Of a stretch of DNA of 64,000 bases, positions 23,969 to 36,240 are shown one piece after another. The stretch covers positions 868,001 to 932,000 of the forward strand of contig JANUWF010000008.1 in assembly GCA_026120185.1 (NCBI GenBank). The letters are read 5' to 3'. The DNA is from Voacanga thouarsii (taxonomy: Eukaryota > Streptophyta > Magnoliopsida > Gentianales > Apocynaceae). Each line of letters opens with the position of its first letter. The stretch's first letter is position 1. The notes beneath the pieces were generated by a model. It was not told the origin of the DNA. It saw only the letters and a list, made by a program, of their open reading frames with translations, and did no database searches. The position numbers and the translations under genes were made by a program.

Positions 23969-25019
23969 AAGGCTTAGTGGATTCTTACTCTCAAAAGGTT
24001 TTTTAGGAGGCCTAATTGATACTACACAAGGATTATTAAGTCAGAAAATTCTGATGACCTTCTCATTGCCCAAATCTATATTAATGATATCATTTTTTTT
24101 TATACTACTAATGAATCCTTGTGTAAGATGTTTTCCAAGACTATGCAATAATAATTCGAGATGAACATGATGGGAGAACTCAACTTCTTTCTTGGATTGC
24201 AAATTAAACAAACCAAGGATGGAATCTTTCTAAATCAAGCTAAGTATGCTAAGAAACTGCTCAAAATGTTCGGTATGAATGAAGCCAAAGAAATCAATAC
24301 ACATATGAGCACTTCTCTAAAGCATGACAAGGATGAAAAGGGTAAGAAAGTAGACGAATCAAAATACAAAGGTATGATTCATCTACTTTGTTATATCTTA
24401 CTGCTAGCCGACTAGACATTATGTTTTCAGTTTGTCTCTGTACCAGATTTCAATCGTGTCCAAAGGAATCCCACTTATGTGCTGTGAAACGCATCCTTAA
24501 ATATTTGGTTAGAATATATGATTATGGTTTGTGGTATCCTCGAACTAACACTTTTGATCTTATAGGCTACATTGATGCAGACTATGCAGGCTATAAAGTT
24601 GAAGAAAAAAGCACTAGCAGGTACTGTCAATTTCTCGGACACTCTTTAGTATCATGGCATAGCAAGAAATAGGCTTATGTATCCTTATCCACAGCCGAGG
24701 TTGAATACATTATAGCAGGAAGCTATTATGTGCAAATCTTGTGAATGAAAAACACATTGCTTGATTTTGGTCTTAATTTCAATTGCATATCTATATTATG
24801 TAATAATACGAGTGCAATTAACCTAACAAAAATATCATGTTCAACATTCTAGAACTAAGCATATTGAGATTAAGCATCATTTCTTCAGGGATCATGTTCT
24901 TAAAGGAAATGTATGTGTTGAATATATCTCAACCGATGAACAACTTGCAAATATTTTTACAAAACCTCTGGCCGAAGAAAGACTCAATCATCTGAGAAGA
25001 GGTTTAGAAATTCCTAAGA
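23969..25019 (+). pseudogene. SIRE-like RT C-terminal part and RNase H
   Basis: Resumes as RLSGFLLSKGF, passes the damaged YVDDI region near 24080 (reading YINDIIF in another frame), then MNMMGELNFFLGLQIKQTKDG, the QAKYAKKLLKMFGM block, and RNase H with IGYIDADYAGYKVEEKST, SWHSKK and LSTAEVEYI. Stops at 24670 and 24742 and several frameshifts break it. The last part (NIFTKPLAEERLNHLRR, near 24950-25005) is the usual copia pol C-terminus. Confidence 0.88.
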
Positions 25020-25518
25020 TCATGAAACATACAGTTTTTTTTTCTTTTTTTTTGCTAAAGATTTGCTGTTTTTGTTTGCAGAACTACTGAAGACACAACT
25101 TTTGGACAAAGCTTTTGAATGCACTATTTGGAAAACATGACTCCAAAATCGCCTCAGCTGAACTGTTTTTATTCCACCTTTTGGATTAGCGATTTTGGAC
25201 TCAGTCAAACTCCGTAATATTGGCATCTCAAAATTTATTGTTATTGGTGAAAGAAAATGAAAGCCCAAAAATGACTTTTCAAATTTTCAAATGCACGCAC
25301 TTTTTTTATAAAAAAGAAAATCAATACCTCTAGTGAAAAGTCTCTGATGAAAAGTACTTGATTGTACTTATCGTATCTAGAACCTTAGAAATCTAAAAAA
25401 AAGGGGTTTTCACATACTCTCTCTTGGAAACCAAAAACTGACATTACTCTCTGTCATTCTCAACTTTATCTTCTCTAAAACGAAATCGAAAATCCTTCAC
25501 CTTCTCCTCATTTCTACT
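25020..25518 (+). other. SIRE spacer between pol and env-like ORF
   Basis: Non-coding sequence, with a T-rich run at 25036-25053. SIRE-lineage elements have such a spacer before the env-like gene. I see no splice or promoter signal that I would defend. Confidence 0.6.
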
Positions 25519-26925
25519 ATGATGAAAATAGCAAAATCTGTCAGAGTAGTAAAAAGGACCAAGATAGGGAAAGTAGCCGCTAAGACAAAAGCTACTACAC
25601 TGCTGGACATCAAGCAGAAAGAAAAGAAAATCGTTGAGGATGCCTCACTATCCAACTCATCTCCTGAGCACACTACACCAGAAATTTTTGAGACCCAGGT
25701 ACCCCGCTTTCTTGATAAAAACATGTGAGTCTGATTTCAATGATTGGCTATCTAGGAATAGAACTGTGATTTCGAGATATCAGGTTGAGGCTGGGGGATT
25801 CTTAAATTTCTCTGATATTTTGGATATGTTCAAAAATCTAGGTTGGAGAGCGTTATTGATGGTTGATGAGAAGTTATACATCTGTTAGTTAGGGAGTTTT
25901 ATGCTAATTTGAAAAAGGGACGACTTGAACAGACTGGAGGAGGGTTCATGGTGCAATGGTATAGCACCAGAGTAGAATGTGTAAATTTAGAATTTAATCA
26001 TCGATTGCTAAATCAAAATTTTGGAGTTAGAATGGGGGCATTTAGTTTTTCGAGATGAACAAGTTTCCTGAAGGGACAAATATTTTTTATTCCGATAGAT
26101 TTGAGGAAAGATTCTCTGATGGGAAGATTTTTAGGAACTCAGGTGGTAGAAATACAAAACGGCTGAATGGTCCTGGAAGAATCTTACACCATATGGTGTC
26201 GACCATGGTTGCCCCAAGCTTTGGGCATAAAACTTTAGTAAGTATTATGCAAATGATACTAATGCTAGCTCTTTCTGAGAAACAACAAATTAGTTTTGGA
26301 TATTTGGCAGAAAAATTGATGATGCAGTCAAGAAACACTTCACATAAGGCATTTCCATATGGTAATCTTTTGACCAAAGTATTCAGGCACTTCAATGTGG
26401 ATTTAGATAAGTTTAGGCCTGGTCAGATAAAGATAAGTGTGTATAACATGGAATCATTTGAAAGAATGGGCTTTGTTCAAGTGAATTGGGAATGGGTTTT
26501 GCTCAGAGATCTATCAGATGAAGAGAAAGAAAAGGTGTTAAAAATCAAGGGGGAAGGAAAATGAACTACTTAATCTGCAGGAACTAAAAGAAAGGCTGAA
26601 ACAGAAACTCAAGATGAGTCCTCTAGCAAAGGAAAATAGAAAATTTAGGACACAAATATCAGTCAAAGCATTCTGGAAGCCATCAATTTGTTGGCTATTA
26701 AGGTAGACAGCCTCAGTTCAGAAATTTAGACTTTTGGGTACAAACTATCTGCTGTTGAAAAGAAGGATCATAAGGTTGCCCAAGAGGAAGAACATGCCAA
26801 AGGAACAACTTCTCTACATACTGAAGAAGGAGCTGGTTAATAGCCTGAACAAGAAAAATAGCCAAGCCCAGGAAAGAAATCTAGGCAAACCGTAGCTAGT
26901 CCAAAGAATAAGGAACCGAAGGTTG
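25519..26925 (+). pseudogene. SIRE env-like ORF (plant 'putative transposon protein' domain)
   Basis: Opens with a Lys-rich N-terminus (MMKIAKSVRVVKRTKIGKVA). It continues in shifted frames through FNDWLSRNRTVISRYQ and LVREFYANLKKGRL, then an open stretch at 26055-26564 with SDRFEERFSDGK, GRILHHMVSTMVAP, LSEKQQISFGYLAEKLM and ASHKAFPYGNLLTKVF-like sequence. The REFYANL block is characteristic of the plant retroelement protein domain that follows pol in SIRE-type elements. The tail is acidic and Lys-rich with stops at 26631-26880, then KKSRQTVASPKNKEPKV up to the Copia C insertion. Its role is unknown; an envelope function is only proposed for the family. Confidence 0.72.
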
Positions 26926-28617
26926 TGTTGGGAAATATGCCCTCTTAAACTAGGTTTCTGATATAAATATCGAATGTTTTAATAAAAGAATTTATTATCA
27001 GAAATTATTTGTGAATTTATATTTTATTTGTGCACAATTATGTTTGGAAAGGACCCATTGTGTTTAAGTAAGTGGTCTATGAGAATGGAGGTCTTTTACA
27101 GTAAGGTATGGATCACGAGTTACTTAATATATAAACATTCGTTCTTAACCGATTGATGAGAATGGGAATCTCATCATGTCTAGGTTATTATGTTGTGAAT
27201 TCCAAAGGAGGAATAGCTTACCTTTAGCTAGTAAATAGTCCACTCACTTCATGACATAAGCGTATTTCGAATACATAGAACAGGAACTGTAGTAGTAGTT
27301 TCTAAAAGTACTATATGGTAAAAACCTAGACTACTATTGCTACAGCATGAACTAGTACTCTACGACTTAAGTATGAGTTGGTTGTCTGACGAAGCTAGGA
27401 GAATGTACTTTGATATGCTATAGTTAAGGTTCTATCGTAGGATCAATATACTTGCATATTGGGTATGTATGACTAGTTAGTTAAGACAGACTTGTACAAG
27501 ATAGTTTCTATACTATATCACCCCTTGTGGTTGTCTGAATGATCTAAGTATCCAGGGCCCTGGGAAACATGACTTGGATATTTGCTTTAGGGCAGCTCCC
27601 TTGGAAAGTGGAAACAATTAAAGAAGTCGTGGATCATTGGACTAGAAGCCTAAGGATAGTAGATGTCATTTAGAGATGTTTTAGTATATTTCTTCCTTTC
27701 TAAATGTACGGCGATATAAAGAGGGGTATTTTAGTCATTACACCTGTAGGTTGGAGACTTTGCTATCGCATCATTGTCCTTGGGGTCAATATTTCCTTAT
27801 GATGATATTAGAAAATATTTAAAATATAAAATACAGCTATTTATATGGTAAGGGTATTTTGATCATTTCAGTAGCCAAGGCGGTGTGTCTTTTGGTCCCC
27901 AGTATAGACCGTAAGTCCTAATTATATACAGGCTAAGGAGTTGGTCTTAAATTAAATTAAATGAAATTTATTTTATTTAAGTAGCCTGATTTAATTATTA
28001 GGTTAGAATAAAATAAAGGTCCATGGATAGAAAGAATTAATTAAATTAGTTTGGTGGGTTAATTAAGTATTCAGGGCTTTGGCCCAGTTCGAATAATTAA
28101 ATATTAACCTGGGACTAAAGTAATATAGGCTTGTTAATTGGACTAGTTTATTTGGGCTGGAAAGTTAATTATTTGTTAGGCCATTTATTTGGTTCTAATT
28201 AGAATAATTAATTTAGTCCAAAAGGCTAAACTAAGAGTTCAATGGACCAGTCCAGTTTAACCTAGGGTTTTATTTAGGTTAAACAGGAGAATAGAAAATA
28301 ACATTATTTTTTGACGGCTTCCTCTCTGGTGAAAAAAAAAAGACGCCTCTTTCTCTCTCTCTCTATCTCCAAGAAAATTCCTTAGCCTTGTAAGTTATTC
28401 ACCAAACGGGATTAGGCAGGCCATATACTGGAAGGTCGAGAGGTTAGCATTCACATACATGCAAAGGCCGAGTAGGAGGCTTGCAGGAATCATGCCAGAA
28501 GTTTCCACCAGTGCACCTACCCCGGTTCTACACATTCCTGTCCAGCCATCTTTGAGAACAAGAAGAAAAGGTTAGAAATTGTTCTCCTTGGAGTCTCGAC
28601 AAAGTGGGATCGGCACT
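26926..28617 (+). repeat. Copia C 5' LTR
   Basis: Starts TGTTGGGAAATATGCC. The match to the 3' LTR ends at GGGATCGGCACT (28617). The terminus is not the canonical CA. A stretch at 28715-28725 (TTAGTATCAAA) resembles an initiator-Met PBS but lies about 100 bp further on. No good PBS directly follows 28617. The LTR has a CT-rich run at 28342-28362 and no gene. Confidence 0.85.
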
Positions 28618-30392
28618 GGCTCTATTCGGGTTCTTCTGTTCTTCAATTTTTTCCCTAATTTTTCAGCTTTCGCTTTCATTGCGTGCTCTGTGTTTTTCCC
28701 TTTTAAGCCTTCAATTAGTATCAAAGAATGAAGGTTTTGTGAAAATATAGGGAGCATGCATCTAGTCGAATAAAACTGGGCACGTATGTGTGATTAAACT
28801 GTGATCCTTCGCTGTTTTTGGTATGGATAGATTCCCTATTAAACCTCTTTGATGGAGGTATAGGAGATTTGTAATTTACTATTTTTCTTAGCAAACTGTG
28901 TAAGCCCAATGTTAATAGGTGTAGGCGATTGTTGGTTTTTGTTGATTTCATTGTATTTGGGTTGAAATTGAAGAGCCAACGAAGCCAGAAGTTGTGTAGA
29001 AAAGTAGAGGAAATTCGCAGAAGAAAATCGCAGAAAAAAACTGTAGGAAGAAGTCCCGACAGACCGCAACTGGCACCGGCTTGGGTCTGGACTCCGGTCT
29101 ACACGTGGGCTGCGGGTCCAGATTTTGGGTCACCCATAGGTTCTGGTTCTATGCGACGGGTGCAGTGGACCACAGTGATGATGGGGTTCTTGATCCAATG
29201 CGGTGGGTGCAGTGGACCAAGGAGAAATTTTCATTTTTCCTTGTTATTTTTTCTTATGTTTTCTTTTTAGTTTTGGGGTCCATACTAGGCGAAGTTAATA
29301 TTTTTGCAATAGTTAATATTCATGGAATATTTTTGCATGAAAAATACTAGTAAGAGTTTTTAGGATTAAACAAGACCATTAATTAATTAATGTGTTTAAT
29401 TTTATTATCTGGGCACTTAGGTTTAAAAAATAGAAAAGCATAAAAACGTCTGCTGTTTTCTAGCATGCTATTTTTTTAAAGTACCTATGTGCACGTTTTC
29501 TCAAAGACCAAAGTCTTTGGGAATATTTTTAACAAAGAAAACATTTTTTTACAAATTAAATGGTTATTTTAATTTGAACAAAAATTAATCCTTAGATATT
29601 TTCTCAAAGGATTTAATCTTTGACATAGAAAATATATTGGATTTAGATATTTTTGTAAGTTAAAATAGAAAGCCATTTTGTTATATTTTAGCATAAGAAA
29701 AATTATTTTGTCAAATAAACTTGAAACCAAAGTCTCTAGAAAGTTATAATTGGAAAATTTTTGAAATTATTAAGTTTTTAACATAAATAAAATTAGTCCA
29801 TGGAAAAATCTCTCAAATGATATAAACCTTGACATAGAGATTTTAATGGATTTAGATATTTTATTTTTGAGTTAAAGGGAAAACTTAATGGAAATTTTCA
29901 AATGGATATTTTTTAAAAAACCATTGTTTTAAAAGACTAAGTGGGAGAGGGGTTCCAATGGCCCCACGGCTTCCATCACGATTCTCATTAGAGATTGTGG
30001 GTCCCCTCGCGTCACCCTGAGTGTGAACTCGTATAGGATGGGGATACCACAAGGATCTAAATCTAATAGAGGGATGTAATTAATAACTCGGGACACGTAT
30101 TATGATCAGCCTGCCCACGTTGGAGGTTATAGTGCGAGGTATGTCCATAGGAAATGAGAGGAAATGGCCATCCCCTCGATGGAGTTATCTTCTAGATCAT
30201 TACCTAGAAGAGAAATTAATTTATAGTGGTTGACACACTTAGCTCAGGGAACTGTTAATCTTTCTAAGAAGCTATGTCAGTTTCCCTAAGGGCCAAATTA
30301 ATTATTATTAGTTTTGATATGAGGATAAAGTGCACAAATTTGTTTTGTTTTCACAAACTAAATCCTTTTCTTTTATTTTCGATTTTTCAAAA
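28618..30392 (+). other. Copia C 5' leader
   Basis: A 1.8-kb untranslated leader between LTR and gag ATG. It contains a GC-rich segment with GGCACCGGC-like repeats (29060-29220), including a repeated GGTGCAGTGGACCA at about 29157 and 29206. AT-rich sequence follows. I see no gene in it; small open frames there are not conserved. Confidence 0.65.
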
Positions 30393-31200
30393 ATGGTGGG
30401 AGGTTCTTTTAGTCCATTGGCCATTATTCTTCGAGAGAATAAGCTAACGGGACCAAACTATGCGGATTGGAAGAGGAATCTAGATGTAATACTCATAGCG
30501 AAAAAGTATAAGTATGTCCTTTTCGAGACCTGCCCTATTATCGGGGAAGGTTCCACCGCCGAAGAGTGAGAGGCTGAGAAGGCATGGAAGAAGGTTGACG
30601 AAATGGCACGTTGCTATATGTTAGCCTCCATGTCTAATGTACTCCAGTCAAAACACGAGCACATGGCTTTTGCGTACGATATTAGTCAGTCATTGGCCCC
30701 TATGTTCACGGATAAGAGCCGGACCGCAAGGCAGGAGGCTCTTCGAACTATAATTAACATTAAGATGGCTGAGGGAGCATTAGTCAGAGAGCACATGGTC
30801 AAGATGATTGCTGCTTTCGGGGAGGCAGAAATCTTAGGGGCTGTCATTGATCTTGAGAGCCAAGTGGATATGGTTCTCAAATCTCTACTACGTTCCTTTA
30901 CTCAGTTTAAGTTGAATTACAACATGAACAAGTTAAACATGAGTTTAACTGAGTTGATGAAGGAGCTCCAAATGGCAAAGAAGGTCATGAAGCTACAATC
31001 TAAGGCTATGATTGCTAAAGCTTCATCTTCTAAAACTGGGCCCAAGCTTAGAAAGTTCAAGAAGAAGAAGGGGAACGCAACGGCCCAGCCCAAGACCCAG
31101 CCTAAAGACAAACCCAAGGGCAAGTGCTTCAAATACGGACTGAAGGGACACTGAAAAAAGGAGTGTCCAGATCTTCAAGCCAAGAAAAACCCCATAGGTA
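30393..31200 (+). pseudogene. Copia C gag
   Basis: The ATG at 30393 gives MVGGSFSPLAIILRENKLTG, then PNYADWKRNLDVILI, the N-terminal block of copia gag of this type. A TGA at 30567 interrupts it; the same frame resumes at once (EAEKAWKKVDEMARCYMLAS). Further on are ARQEALRTIINIKMAEGALV and a Lys-rich tail. The zinc knuckle reads CFKYGLKGH*KKEC: the second cysteine is Tyr and the Trp is a stop (TGA at 31152), so the finger is dead. Gag would form the particle and bind RNA. Confidence 0.87.
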
Positions 31201-34200
31201 ATGTTTTCTATCTAAAGTCTATATCATTGGTAGGATCAACTACCACTTGGATTCTTGATTCGGGGGCCACTGATCATATCTGTAACTCCTTACAGGGGTT
31301 TAGAAATATTAAAAGACTCTAGAAGGGTAAACATGGACTATGTGTGGGAAATGGAGCACAAGTTTAGGCCCTTGCAGTGGGAGAGCTGGATCTTATTTTT
31401 TATTGTAATAGAATAGTGGTTTTGAAAGATATTTTATATGTACCTAGATTTCGACAGAATTTGATTTTAGTTGCGAAACTAATAAATCAAGGATATTCTG
31501 CATCTTTCCATTTTGGTATTTCTATTAGTAGAGATGGAGAAATTTTATATATTGGGCACATGTATGGGAATCTATTTTTCTTAAACCCTATTAACAATCA
31601 ACTAAATAACGCTCAATCTGAACCTTTAACAAGGAAGAGAAAGACTAATGTTAATAACTCTTATCTTTGGCATCTAACGTTGGGTCATATCAACTCAACC
31701 AGGATTCAGAGATTAATCTATGATAGGCCTTTGGGCTCATTGAGATTGAAAAATTGGCCTCAGTGTGAATCCAGCCTAATGGAAAAGATGGCCAAAAGGT
31801 CATTTACACCTAAGGCGGATAGAACCAAGGAGATATTGAGTCTTGTTCACACTAATGTGTGTGGTCCCTTGTCTACACCAACTAGAGGGGGTTTTGAGTA
31901 CTTCATTATTTTCACAGATGATTGTATGAGGTTTGGTTTTATTTACATGATAAGACATAAGTTTGACTCTTTTGACAAGTTTAAAGAGTTTAAGGCTGAA
32001 GTGGAACGTCGGGCAGGTAAATTGATTAAGACCTTACGATCGAATTAAGGTGGAGAGTACCTCCTTGGTGAATTCAAGGATTACATGGTACATCATGGGA
32101 TAGTATCCCAGCTCTCTACGCCGGGGACACCCCAGCAGAATGGAGTAGTTGAGAGAAGAAACAGGACATTGATGGAAATGGTCTAAAGCATGATATCTCA
32201 TGCTACTCTTCCAGTGTCTTTTTGGGGATATGCCCTGGAAATAGCGGCATACATTCTGAACTTGGTGCCTTCCAAGTCAGTACCTAGGACTCCCTATGAG
32301 ATGTGGACTGGGCGTAAGCCAAGTCTGAATCATCTCAGGATATGGGGTTGTTTAGCTTATGTAATGGTCAAGGGAGACAAGTTGGAACTAAGATCAGAGT
32401 TTTGTTATTTTGTTGGGTATCTAAAAGGGACAAATGGTGGTTACTTTTATCATCCTAAGGAGCAGAAAGTACTGGTTAGTACTAATGCTAGATACTTAGA
32501 GGATGATCAGAGTATTTCCACAAAAGGTTCAACTAGGTTGGAACTTGAGGAGAAGTTATCTTTGGAATCAACTTCTCCTAACCCTAGACACTCTCCCACT
32601 ATGACGAGGCTGGAACAAAAAGAGGCATAGCTTCAAGAGCCTGTCAGCCTCGTCATAGTGGGAGAGTGTCTAGGGTTCCAGAGAGATGGACTGGAGAAGC
32701 TTTTGAGCTAGTCTCCGACCATCAGGAACAAGACCGCATTAGATACGAGGAGGCTATTGCGAATGCCGATGTCGATGCAAATCTATGGCATGAAGCAATG
32801 AAAGTCGAGATTGAGTCCATGTACTTCAATCAGGTTCGGGATCTTGTAGCTTCACCTGAAGGGATAAAACCCATTGGGTATAAGTGGGTATACAAGAAAA
32901 AGAGGGGGGTAGATGGAAAGATGAAAACCTTTAAAGCTAGGCTTGTGGCGAAAGGGTATCCTGAGAAAGAGAGAATCAATTATGAGGATACCTTTTCCCC
33001 GGTAGCTATGCTTAAGTCCTTCCGTATCCTTCTTGCCATCGCATGTCATTATGACTACGAGATATGGCAAATGGATGTCAAGATGACATTTTTAAATGGC
33101 CATCTTAGTGAAGGCATTTACATGTCCCAACCGGAAGGCTTTATTGCTGAAAGTCAAGAACATATGGTTTGCATGCTTAAGAAGTCCATTTATGGACTTA
33201 AGTAGGCATCAAGAGTATGGAACATTCATTTTGATGAGACTGTAAAGTCTTATGATTTTATTCAAAACGAGGATGAACCATGCGTGTACAGGAAACTTGA
33301 AGGCATTAATGTGATTTTTCTTGTCTTGTATGTGGATGACATTCTACTCATTAGGAATGATGTAGGGTCATTTTCATGTACAAAGGTTTGGCTGTCTAGT
33401 CAATTCAGTATGAAAGACTTGGGAGAAGCCAGTTACATTCTCAGAATTAGGCTTCTTAGAAATAGGAAGCAGAGAATGTTAGGATTATCCCAAGCGGCAT
33501 ATATTGACAAGATGCTGGCCAGGTATAGCATAGACTCATGCAAGAGAGCTCTGATTCTTTGCAGACATGGGTTGTCATTTTCTTTAAGGGACTGTCTTAA
33601 GTCTTAAGAAGAAAATGACAGAATAAGTAGGATTCCCTACGCTTTAGCTGTGGGAAGTCTTATGTACGCCATGCTATGTACTAGGCCAGATATCTGCTTT
33701 GCCGTAGGCTTGGTTAGCAAATATCAATTAAACCCTAGGAAGGTTCATTGGCAAGTTGTAAAGAATATTCTCAAGTACCCCAAGGGAACGAGAGATTATA
33801 TGCTGGTTTATAGGGTTGATGACTTGGTTCCTACAGGATACACAGACTCAGACTTCCAGGCAGATAAGGATGAAAGAAAATCCACTAGTGGATATGTCTT
33901 CACCTTGTCTGGAGGAGCCATTTCATGGAGGAGTATTAATCAATCTTACATTGCTGACTCAACCATAGAAGATAAGTATATGGCAGCTTCAGAGGCATCC
34001 AAGGAAGCAGTCTGGCTCCAGAAGTTCCTTTAAGAACTTTGAGTCATGCCACACATGGACAGGCTGATTATGATGTTTTGCGGCAACACTGGAGTAGTAT
34101 CACAATCTAAAGAACCCAAGAACCACAAGAAGGGGAAGCACACCGAGAGGAAATACCACCTGATCCGGGATTTCATCCAGAGACGGGAAGTCGTGGTAGA

Positions 34201-34312
34201 GAAGATTGCCTTCGAGAACAATCTAGTTAATCCATTCACCAAGCCTTTGGCTGAGAGAGTCTTCAAGAGACACTTAGACACCATAGGGGTAGGCATCTAT
34301 GGACTTACTTAG
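31201..34312 (+). pseudogene. Copia C pol: protease, integrase, RT, RNase H
   Basis: Protease WILDSGATDHICN near 31248-31290 keeps the DSG. Integrase has LWHLTLGHINS, a damaged CESSLM finger, LVHTNVCGPL (first catalytic D replaced by N) and QQNGVVERRNRTLMEMV with the glutamate. RT shows FKARLVAKGYPEKE, QMDVKMTFLNGHLSEGIYM, SIYGLK and YVDD (33329-33340). RNase H shows TGYTDSDFQADKDERKSTSG and DKYMAASEASKEAVW. Stops occur at 32046, 32187, 32628, 33203 and 33604, among others, with frame changes. It normally supplies processing, cDNA synthesis and integration. Confidence 0.9.
32580..32677. repeat. Perfect 33-bp inverted repeat in the Copia C integrase-RT linker
   Basis: Left arm 32580-32612 (begins AACCCTAGACACTCTCCCAC) and right arm 32645-32677 (ends GTGGGAGAGTGTCTAGGGTT) are exact reverse complements, with a 32-base spacer. 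The right arm is the genuine coding segment, reading PRHSGRVSRVPERW in the usual linker; the left arm is therefore the copied one. Neither arm extends beyond 33 bp. Confidence 0.95.
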
Positions 34313-34322
34313 TGTTAGAGTG

Positions 34323-34334
34323 AAAGTGGGAGAT
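34323..34334 (+). other. Copia C polypurine tract
   Basis: AAAGTGGGAGAT directly precedes the 3' LTR start TGTTGGG, as expected for plus-strand priming. Confidence 0.85.
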
Positions 34335-36003
34335 TGTTGGGAAAATATACCTTCTTAGACTACGTTTATGATATAAATATCGAATGTTTTAATAAAAGAA
34401 TTTATTATAAAAAATTATTTGTGAATTTATATTTTATTTGTGCACAATTACATTTGGAAAAGACCCATTGTGTTTAAGTAAGTAGTCCATGTGAATGGAG
34501 GTCTTTTATAGTAAGGTATGGATCACGGGTTAACACATAAACGTCCGTTTTTAACCGATTGATGAGAATATGAATCTCATCATGTCTAGGTTATTATGTT
34601 GTGAATTCCAAATGGGGATTGGCTTACATTTACCCAGTGAGTAGTCCACTCACTTCATGACATAAGTGTATTAAGAATACGTAGAACTGGATCTGTAGTA
34701 GTGGTTTCTAAAAGTACTATATGGACCTGTAGTCGTGGACTAGTACTTTACGACTTGAGTATGAGTTGGTGGTCTGACGAAGCTAAAAGCATGTACTTTG
34801 ATATGCTATAGTTGAGGTTCTATCGTAGGACCAATATACTTGCATGTTGGGTATGTGTGACTAGTTAGTTAAGACAGACTTGTACAAGATAGTTTCTATA
34901 CCATATCGCCCCTTGTAGTTGTCTGAATGATCTAAGTATCCAGGGCCCTGGGAACACATGACTTGGATGTTTACTTTAGGGTAGCTCCCTTGGAAAGCGG
35001 AAATAATCTAGGAAGTCGTGGATCATTGGACTAAAAGCCTAAGGATGGTAGATGTCATTTAGAGAGGTGTTAGTACATTTCTTCCTCTCTAAATGTACGG
35101 CGATGTATAGAGTGGTATTTTAGTCATTACACTTATAGGTCGGAGACTTTACTAACGCAGTATTGTCCTTGGGGTTAATATTTCCTGATGGTGATATTAG
35201 AAAATATTTAAAATGTAAAATACAGCTATTTATATAGCAAGGGTATTTTAGTCATATTAGTAGCCAATGCGGTATGTCTTTTGGTCCCAGTATAGACCGT
35301 GAGTCCTAATTATATACATGCTAAGGAGTTGGTCTTAAATTAAATTAAATAGAATTTATTTTATTTAAGTAGCCTGATTTAATTATTGGGTTAGAATAAA
35401 ATAAAGGTCCGTGGAGAGAGAGAATTAATTAAATTAGTTTGGTGGGTTAATTAAGTATTCAGGGCTTTGGCCCAATTTAAATAATTAAATATTAACGTGG
35501 GACTAAACTAATATAGGCTAGTTAATTGGACCAGTTTATTTGGGCTGAAAAATTAATTATTTATTGGGCCATTTATTTGGTTCTAATTAGAATAATTAAT
35601 TTAGTCTAAAAGGCTAAATTAAGAGTCCAATGGGCCAGTCTAGTTTAACTTAGGGTTTTATTTAGGTTAAACAAGAGAATAGAGAACAACGTTGTTTTTT
35701 GACGGCTTCCTTTTTTGTGAAAAAAAAAAGACTCCTCTTTCTCTTTCTCTCTCTCCAAGAAAATTCCTTAGCCTTGTAAGTTGTTCACCAAATGGGATTA
35801 GGCAGGCCATATACTAGAAGATCGAGAGGTTGGCATTCACATACATGCAAAGGCCGAGTAGGAGGCTTGCAGGAATCGCTCTAGAAGTTTTCACCAGTGC
35901 ACCTACTCCGGTTCCACACATTCCTGTCCAGCCATCTTTGAGAACAAGAAGAAAAGGTTAGAAAATTGTCTCCTTGGAGTCCTGACAGCGTGGGATCGGT
36001 GCT
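34335..36003 (+). repeat. Copia C 3' LTR
   Basis: Matches 26926-28617 with scattered substitutions and small gaps (for example a deletion around 34730 relative to 27320). Starts TGTTGGGAAAATATACC and ends at GGGATCGGTGCT before the TSD GGTTG. It has no gene. Confidence 0.9.
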
Positions 36004-36008
36004 GGTTG

Positions 36009-36240
36009 AGGCTGCTGAACCGACATTGAATGTTATCGAGTCAAATATTGAAGTAATTGGGATATATAAATTTGAGGCATTCAAATTGGATGTAATCTCT
36101 TCTGATAAGTCATAAGAAGAGAAAGTTAGGTTAATTCTGATACGACAGTAAAAAGAATACTGACCTTGAATTTTCAATTTTGGGGTCAGTTGTGATGAGA
36201 TATGAGTAGAAAATTTTATATTCAAGGACCCTATCTATAC
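36009..36240 (+). pseudogene. SIRE env-like ORF, distal fragment
   Basis: Continues the frame of 26925 after removal of Copia C: EAAEPTLNVIESNIEVIGIY, then FEAFKLDVISSDKS, with a stop at 36112. Downstream the reading is degenerate. SIRE sequence appears to end near the hairpin at 36229. No SIRE 3' LTR follows. Confidence 0.6.

Larger units (their letters stand above)
26926..36003 (+). mobile_element. Copia C: near-complete Ty1/copia element
   Basis: Two LTRs of about 1.69 and 1.67 kb flank gag and pol in copia order. The five-base TSD GGTTG is at 26921-26925 and 36004-36008. Joining the flanks at one TSD copy restores a continuous env-like frame (KEPKV then EAAEPTLNVIE), which independently confirms the ends. 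All major domains are present but gag and pol carry several stops and frameshifts, so this copy is not autonomous. Confidence 0.92.
11743..36240 (+). mobile_element. SIRE-like Ty1/copia element, interrupted three times and lacking its 3' LTR
   Basis: Domain order is 5' LTR, PBS, gag, protease, integrase, RT, RNase H, env-like ORF, as in the SIRE/Maximus lineage. Insertions split it at 13676 (CACTA-like), 18141 (LARD E1) and 26926 (Copia C). The frame resumes after each one, in the case of Copia C without loss of a codon once the TSD is removed. No second copy of the LTR is found after 36240, so the 3' end is deleted. The stretch from 36240 to the 5S-like sequence at 36342 is the likely breakpoint. 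Confidence 0.8.

Noticed and set aside
26087..26395. 102-residue minus-strand open frame
   Set aside because: Antisense shadow of the SIRE env-like ORF, which has the recognisable domain.
28715..28725. TTAGTATCAAA as the Copia C PBS with the LTR extending to 28713
   Set aside because: The 3' LTR match, the TSD GGTTG and the restored env-like frame all place the LTR end at 28617/36003.
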